From Auricularia sp. M13 (Eukaryota > Basidiomycota > Agaricomycetes > Auriculariales > Auriculariaceae), in NCBI GenBank assembly GCA_037042915.1, contig CM073193.1:7068001-7132000 (forward strand): DNA of 64,000 nucleotides, given 5' to 3'. Every line of letters starts with the position of its first letter. The first letter of the stretch is position 1. A model generated the notes under the pieces. It saw only the letters and a list, made by a program, of their open reading frames with translations. It was not told where the DNA came from and ran no database searches. The position numbers were made by a program, and so were the translations under genes. Shown here in pieces: positions 58,257 through 64,000 of this stretch.

Positions 58257-59685
58257 CAGCCTGTATCGTTTCGCATAATGTCCGCGTCTTGCTGTGTGTT
58301 TTGCTGCCCCTATACACCTTTCCATTCTATTCCCGCGCTCTGCCCTCCCCATACATTGCATGTTGTTTTGTCCACGCACGTAGACCCAACTTTTCATCTC
58401 GGACTCGACTAGATATCAGCCTTTTTCCTGACCGTACTTGCAATTCCAAAGAGGGGAGGGCGGCTGACGCGCTAGGCGTCGACGGCGTATATACATTTCT
58501 TGTGACCCGAGTAAAGTGCCTCTACAGATGTGCAATCACCTTTTCCATTATCCATATGCGTGGGCGAAGGGTTTATCTAGCCTACGACTCGACTGCGGCC
58601 GTCGCCGGATGTCAATGTTCTTCCCACGACCATCACCATATTATTCAGGCCTCGTCCGACAGAGCATAAAGACAAGCACCCAACAGTGCCAGGCACTTGG
58701 TCAATAGTCCTGTTGCTCTTCTGCTGTGCCAGTGCAGCGCTCGGCCTTCCTTGTGCGTTCGACTGCAACATCCTTCACCCTCTGTCCTTGACGGACCGCT
58801 TGGGATCATACTCGACTGCAACGTGCTCACTTTCGTTGCCCAGGGACTTTGCCGGGCTCCTTGTCTTCTGATGTCAGGACTAGTCTTACGCTTGACTTCC
58901 TACGTCGGTTTCCCGGTGCTCGTCCTCGTCGGTCGCGTCCTGGGACGGTACTCAAAGCGTTACTACGACTCTAGCTCTGCCGAGCCTGCGCATTATCTCC
59001 AGACATTTATTGTCGGCGTCGAAGAGTCGCATGGCTATGTGATGTCGTGGAGGGCCACTTGACACAGAACGACCGGGCCGGCGCCGTATTTTTCGTTCTT
59101 AGAGGCCCCCATGAATCTCACACCTTCTTGACCACTAAAACAGCAATTCCATTATTTCAAGCGCACTAGACTATGCATCGACGGCATAATCGACGGGAGT
59201 GATACGTCGTACAGTGCCTACGATGCTAAAGCATCGGCGCCACGGCCAGAACCATATCCACGCCGAGGACGTCCCTCGATAGGCGCGAGTTGTGCACACG
59301 TACGGTACCAATTGGCCAACATCAGCGCTGGACACACGTCACGCGTCTTCTATCGCCATTGTGTTCCCAAGCACAGGAATGTGCACCTCCAAATTGGTCC
59401 CCGATCTTGTTTGACTCAGATGTAAGCAGTCCTTCCACACCTTACCTTGAAAATCAAACCTCAATCGAACGTTCCATCGTAAGACGAATGCTCAGGTATG
59501 CTCGCGTTTAGACCTATCGGAGATTGAAAGCGCGTCCAGCATTTTGGATCCCGACGAATTCCTATCTCACGTGAGCCCCTTTCATCTCGCCGGCTCAGGA
59601 CATAAGGGCAGAAGGTATACGCATTGGAAGGCAGCAGCTAGGATAGAATGTCCAATCTATCCAACAGACTCAGAGATATGTGGGA
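58257..59685. other. Intergenic, convergent 3' ends
   Basis: Between the UBC12 and glycoprotein 3' ends. An open frame at 58697-59062 (+) has no ATG start and no convincing motif, although it contains a hydrophobic stretch. Confidence 0.4.
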
Positions 59686-61634
59686 CTAGATGAGTAGAAC
59701 GACGGCGAAAAGGATGGCCGCGAAGCTGGTAAGGGCGCCCAACTCCACACGACCAGCGGCGCCAGCAGGGGTCTCCACCGAATCAGGTTCTCCGGTGGAG
59801 GATGTGTCTGTCACGGGCGAAGACGATTGAAGGGGGTCCGAAGCGAGAGGGGCAGTCGGAGATGAGGCCAACGGCGTAGTGGCCAGCGGGGTTGCCACAG
59901 TGGTCGACGCCGCGGTCTTGGTGGCCGGGTTGGGGTCAGACGGAACGCCAGCACCGGCGGGCTAAGAGGGCGTTAGGCGATGCTGGCCTCACAGGAGTCT
60001 AGTCTGCTCACCAATCCAGCAAATAACTCGGCAGACTTGACTGAGTGGGAGATTCAGTATATCTTCATAGAAAATAGCATGACAATACTGACAGGTCGTG
60101 CACGCAGATGTTGCTGGCAGAACTGCCTCGTACGGCATGCTAGTAATCGCACCCAGGCTTTCCGGAGGTTGCGTGTACGTCAGGACTGTCGCCAGGTTAG
60201 AGGACAACAGGACGGAATAAGATGCGCATTCACCCTTTCCGTCCACAGTATACACGCCAGGGGGCTGTTGGTCGTCTCCAAGGCACGAGAGGAATAAATT
60301 GTCCTCCAGCGCAGTCGGAATGTTGTACGTGCAGCCTGTGGAATGTTGAGGATGTGTGAAGCAGTGAAAATAAGCACCGTACCGAGACGGTCGAGCTTGT
60401 GCTACATAGCGAGTAAGTCTCGAAGGTGACCAGTTAGAAGAAAGAAAACGGACGTAGCAGAGCCCAACAGCATTAGGGGCGTTCATGTCACAGGCCTAGA
60501 TGGTGCGATCAGTATGAGCAGCAATACAACAACGACTGTACGGCACCTTGAAGCAGAAAATACCACCGCCAATGAACCTGCATTCGTTTATCAATGGGGG
60601 GAATCAGATAAGAAACCGCATCGTACGAATGCCACAGTGGGCTTTGCGCCTAATAGGTAAGGCATGAGTAAGATCTGCTGTAAGTACAGTATACGCGTAC
60701 CGGTTGACCGTTCCCTCCACTAAGATTCTCGGAGTAGACCCTATGCAGCATGAGTGGAAGATCGCACCATGAAAACATTTCTCACAATCCACCAATGGGG
60801 TTGCCACGAAGGTCCTGGCCTCCGCTGTCGAGCTCACCGCCATAGTCGTCAGCAGGCATGTTGAGCATCTCTTGCTTGATATGACCAGCGATGAGGACGT
60901 AAGACGGCGTTTTGATGAACTTAAGAAATAAAAATCAGTAACTCCGGCTGAGATGTGAAAAATGTCCAACCTGAAGGCCAGTGATGGCACCGGCGGGAAT
61001 TTGGCGTGCACCACGCTCAGGCTTGGTGCACCAAGCGACCTCCTCAGCCTCCGTGTTTCCGATCGGGGAGTTGGGCCTTTAAAACGAGGTCATCACGTGA
61101 CAATGATATTTCGACCGAACAACGCACTTCGGTGGGCCCCAGAGACAGAAGTCTACATGAGATTCAGCCACCACTCAAACATGCGACTGTTTGTCGACGC
61201 GTACCATCGATGGAGTTGAGCATTGCTGTGTGCGATCATTCAGCGCTCAGCGAGGCCAGGAGGCGTTTGATAGGCACTCACCTGTCTGGCACATCGAGTT
61301 CGGACCCGCAGTAGTTGAGTTGCACTATGGGAGTTTTGGCACCAAGGATAATAATATAAGCTAGCAGCGAACCTGGTTATAGCCTGCCTGGGCGCCGCGG
61401 TAGTTGAGAGTGGTAGCATTGGGCGGGGAGGTGTCCGCCTGGTAGGGCTAGAGGATGTCTATGAGGCCAATGCGCTGCAGTTGTTACAACATCGCTCACG
61501 ATGGCATTGAAAGCAAAGCGCTTTCCGGCAAGCTTTGGGTTGTTCGTGTCAGCAGCAGGCGTGTTGAGCGGGGCGTGCTGGGCGAAGATAGTGGTCGCAA
61601 GGAGCGTAAAGGAGAAAAGAGCGTGAGCAGCCAT
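59686..61634 (-). CDS. Macrofage-activating-glycoprotein homologue, GPI-anchored
   Basis: Named after mushroom proteins reported to stimulate macrophages; the fungal role is unknown. Start MAAHALFSFTLLATTIFAQH at 61634 is a signal peptide. Conserved pieces in order: YQADTSPPNATTLNYRGAQA, DFCLWGPP...PNSPIGNTEAEEVAWC, PERGARQIPAGAITGLQ, YVLIAGHI, FIGGGIFCFKACD, APNAVGLCY, CTYNIPTALEDNLFLSCLGD, PPGVYTVDGKGE, VLTYTQPPESLG and a SACTTCQ stretch. All carry the many Cys of the family. The C terminus has a Ser/Thr/Pro stalk (TTPLASSPTAPL) and a final hydrophobic FAAILFAVVLLI, consistent with GPI attachment. Exons were joined by eye and some boundaries, especially between 59950 and 60900, are approximate. 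Confidence 0.83.
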
Positions 61635-62905
61635 AATGGCAACGGTGGGAGGACAAGGGAGATGGCGGACTTCGAAGCTGCCTAGGATCCTCAAATAACT
61701 GGAAGCGGCGCCATCGAAGAAGCGAGTCGCTACGGTATTCGGCTGGCGTGCAGGCTACGCTTCCGCCACTGACCTATTCGAGTATCTCATTGTTCTCCCT
61801 CGCGGCATGAATATATTATTATATCTTAGTGCTCAGCGTGTGTGGCAGCGCCGTTGAAAGCCCTGAGAGGGCAGCTTATCCCTTGTTGTGGTACAAAAAT
61901 AGGACATCTGCACAAAGATCCCGCTATTTTAAGCTCATCACTGATCCGCCATTCACGAATCTGATTCGGGCGAGCCGAGCGTCTGTTTACCCGTGTACCT
62001 TGCGTTTTAGATCGTAAGTCTTGGTCGCCCACAGCACGGACAAAGCTTTCAGCACAATGACATTGACGTTTCCCAATGAGAGCTCAGCGCAAGCTACCCA
62101 GCTTTGTAAACGGAAAGTACAGTCGAACCTGTCTTAAACCATACCTCTTGGTTCCAGTCCGGGAGTATGGGTTATCATGGAGTATGGGATGCAGCAGAGG
62201 CATCATTTGTTATGTCAGGCGGGCACTCGTCTCTGGAAGTAATGAGTTAGGGCAGTCTCAGCACACAATCGCACTGTCTGCCACCGAAACCATTTCCTGT
62301 ACCCATTTCTGCGTGTTAAAAGACATTTTGAGATGTCAAGAATGGATTTCAGAGCATCAGACTGGTTCCGGAAGTATCCTTGGCCACCTAAAACCCATGA
62401 TTCACATAGCAGAAAATGCTTCGGACACCATGGCCTATGGGATATCATGGACTTATGGGTTTTATAATGGAACCGAGGTGGTGGACAGAAAAATCTCATG
62501 GGTTAGTAGCGAGTATGGGTTAGAACAGGTATGGGTTAGGACAGGTTCGACTGTATACGCTTGGTGATATTCGAATTCATCTGCTGCGACACCATCGGAT
62601 GATTCTGACTGATGGTGCATACATACACAAGAGGAAGGCCGCTACCACAGCTAAGTAGACGAACGCCGCGCGTTATAAAGCCAGAATTGCTCCAGCTCGT
62701 AGATATAATGGAAGAGATCACATCTACACACTAGTTCTGAAGGTACAGTACATGAACACATTATGTAGGTCTGCGGATGACAGCACATATTGAGAACATA
62801 AGGATATGTAGGCGGCGCATTATATGGTTGGCAAGCAAGCCAATCACTTGCGCTCTTTCGCGAGTCCGTAGAAGGGATTCATGAGGCAGGAGGCTGCGGC
62901 ACTGT
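61635..62905. other. Intergenic region containing a MITE
   Basis: Upstream of the glycoprotein gene. Contains the 434-base element at 62120-62553; no gene supported. Confidence 0.45.
62120..62553. mobile_element. MITE with 27-base terminal inverted repeats and TA target duplication
   Basis: The left end CAGTCGAACCTGTC at 62120 is mirrored by the right end at 62553. The 27-base arms (through CCATACCT) differ at two positions. Both ends abut TA (62118-62119 and 62554-62555), the target duplication of Tc1/mariner/pogo-type DNA transposons. Inside, the phrase agtatgggtta and variants recur near both ends, making subterminal repeats. There is no transposase frame; it would depend on an autonomous relative elsewhere. 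Confidence 0.8.
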
Positions 62906-63635
62906 TCACGACGCGCACCACGAAGTTCGCTTCGGCCCATCCTGGTATAAGGCTTCAGCGATATAGGTCCTGCTCCTGCGTGCGCACTGCGCTCCACCGA
63001 AAACGCTGCGTGCTTCCTTAAGTGACTCCATGGTCGTAAACTCGGCGCAGGCTTTCAAGAAGGCGGTCATGGAGCGTTCGGTAACAAGATTGAGACTGTA
63101 TGCCGGCCTGAAGCGTTGTTAGCACCAGTGCATGGATCAACAGACAAGATACGTACTTGAACAAAAGTGGAGATGGAATGTCGCGAATGTGGATGTGGAA
63201 ATTGCCTAGCTCACGGAGAACGCGTGTGAACTTGGAGATGCGATGTTTCCAAAGCTTCCAGTGGAGAAGCGTCTCGGGCCGCAGACGGCGCTGCGCAAGA
63301 GCCCTTGCACTGGCAGTGTCCCCGCGTTCCTTCCTGAGATGCTCGAAGCGCGCCTGCGCAGAGCATTCATCGGAATCCGTCTGCTCGATACGCCGCCACT
63401 TTTCCTTGCACTGTCGGATTTACTCCGTTACTAGGCATGTGTTCCGTTCCTGCTCTGTGCGCCGTATCAGCAACCCGAGATTGTTGACCAAAGAGCGCCG
63501 TTGGCGTTTATACGTCTGACGTTCTGCCTGACGCCGACGACGGGTTTTGGCGGTCTTGGGACATGGCGGTCTATTTGTGCAGTAGCTGCTCGTGACAACG
63601 GACTGCATCGGCGAGCCAGCGGACAGGCTGCACAC
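62906..63635 (-). pseudogene. Hypothetical protein, frame broken by one in-frame stop
   Basis: Family not recognised. From ATG at about 63635 an open frame runs to a single TAA at 63420-63422 and then continues in the same frame for about 80 codons. That part contains KEKWRRIEQTDSDECSAQAR, RLRPETLLHWKLWKHRISKF and LGNFHIHIRDIPSPLLF; an intron (donor GTACGT near 63160) joins AYSLNLVTERSMTAFLKACA and a stop at 62906. The first part is very basic (PKTAKTRRRRQAERQTYKRQ). The TAA lies inside a 21-base GT...AG segment whose removal would keep the frame, but that is far shorter than any other intron here. It may be a pseudogene, a misplaced intron boundary or two separate things. Confidence 0.35.
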
Positions 63636-64000
63636 CTGAATGCGCGGGGCGAATGGAGTAGTCGTTGTGGATTGAACGCCGCGAGCAGTGGAAGTTCAGT
63701 TGCCTCCTGGGATGCGGCAGACCACAAGGCAGAACGCAAGGCGGGAGTTGCAGTGATACTTGCGGGTAGCGGTTCGCGATCTGTGAGGCTGCCGGATATC
63801 CGGTCGATGGAATATGGCAGACGAGGGTTCCACGAAGTTTGACATCTTCCCACGCATCGTGCTCCATGAAAAGCTGTTTTCTGGCAGGTGGTGAACAAAG
63901 GGCCATAGTGCAACCAATAGGATAAAGGCATACCCGTCGAGCAGGACAACCTGGGGCCAGCCAGTGTGGATACGCACACCAGCAGCGAGCGAAGACGGAA
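63636..64000. other. Right edge of window, nothing assigned
   Basis: Overlapping open frames on the minus strand (for example 63467-63979, 170 codons) carry no recognised motif; a gene may continue beyond the edge. Confidence 0.3.

Noticed and set aside
58697-59062. 121-codon frame with a hydrophobic stretch, briefly considered a P450 N terminus
   Set aside because: No ATG start, no following P450 motifs (no heme-binding or E-x-x-R region) in the intergenic space.
1-64000. tRNA, rRNA, CRISPR array or clustered biosynthetic pathway
   Set aside because: No tRNA-like T-loop/anticodon pattern, ribosomal RNA or spaced repeat array was seen by eye; the O-methyltransferase and dioxygenase lie too far apart, among housekeeping genes, to suggest a pathway cluster.

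Overview
The window is nuclear DNA of a filamentous basidiomycete, probably an Agaricomycete. The genes are dense and cut by many 45-75 nt GT-AG introns. A macrofage-activating-glycoprotein homologue, a family known mainly from mushroom-forming fungi, is present, and there are no bacterial features. The lineage is an inference from gene content and intron style.

Layout. 0-7.3 kb: 3' part of a COMT-like O-methyltransferase (+), a thioredoxin with a C-terminal membrane anchor (-), a saposin/acid-sphingomyelinase-like phosphodiesterase (+) and a GNAT acetyltransferase (-). 7.3-12.4 kb: gene-poor, with a diverged direct repeat. 12.4-20.2 kb: mitochondrial aspartate/glutamate carrier with EF-hands (+), a secreted Thr/Ser-rich repeat protein (+) and the tRNA m1G37 methyltransferase TRM5 (-). 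20.2-22.7 kb: gene-poor, with a short inverted-repeat element. 22.7-33.9 kb: OPT oligopeptide transporter (+), NIPSNAP (-), secreted HNH/DUF1524 nuclease (+), alpha/beta hydrolase (-), 3-hydroxyisobutyrate-dehydrogenase-like protein (-) and a MYND-finger protein (-). 33.9-37.6 kb: gene-poor. 37.6-44.3 kb: DUF726/TMCO4-Mil1 protein (+), elongation factor SPT4 (-) and a secreted GH37 trehalase with a GPI-type tail (-). 46.2-53.5 kb: Nramp metal transporter (+) and a long, largely disordered protein (-). 55.5-64 kb: 2-oxoglutarate Fe(II) dioxygenase (-), NEDD8-conjugating enzyme UBC12 (+), macrofage-activating-glycoprotein homologue (-), a TA-flanked MITE and a broken hypothetical ORF near the right end.

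The genes are mostly housekeeping and do not form one pathway. Several act in mitochondria (carrier, NIPSNAP, probably one TRM5 form) and several at the surface or outside the cell (phosphodiesterase, nuclease, trehalase, repeat protein, glycoprotein). No clearly new multigene system was found. The most notable observations are two consecutive 5-nt microexons encoding the first carrier signature, several candidate GC-AG introns, two MITE-like elements, and repeated one-base frame breaks in otherwise conserved genes. Many of those breaks lie beside short same-base runs, so assembly error is a likely explanation. Gene models were assembled by eye from reading frames, splice-site phase and recalled family motifs; exon junctions are inferences.
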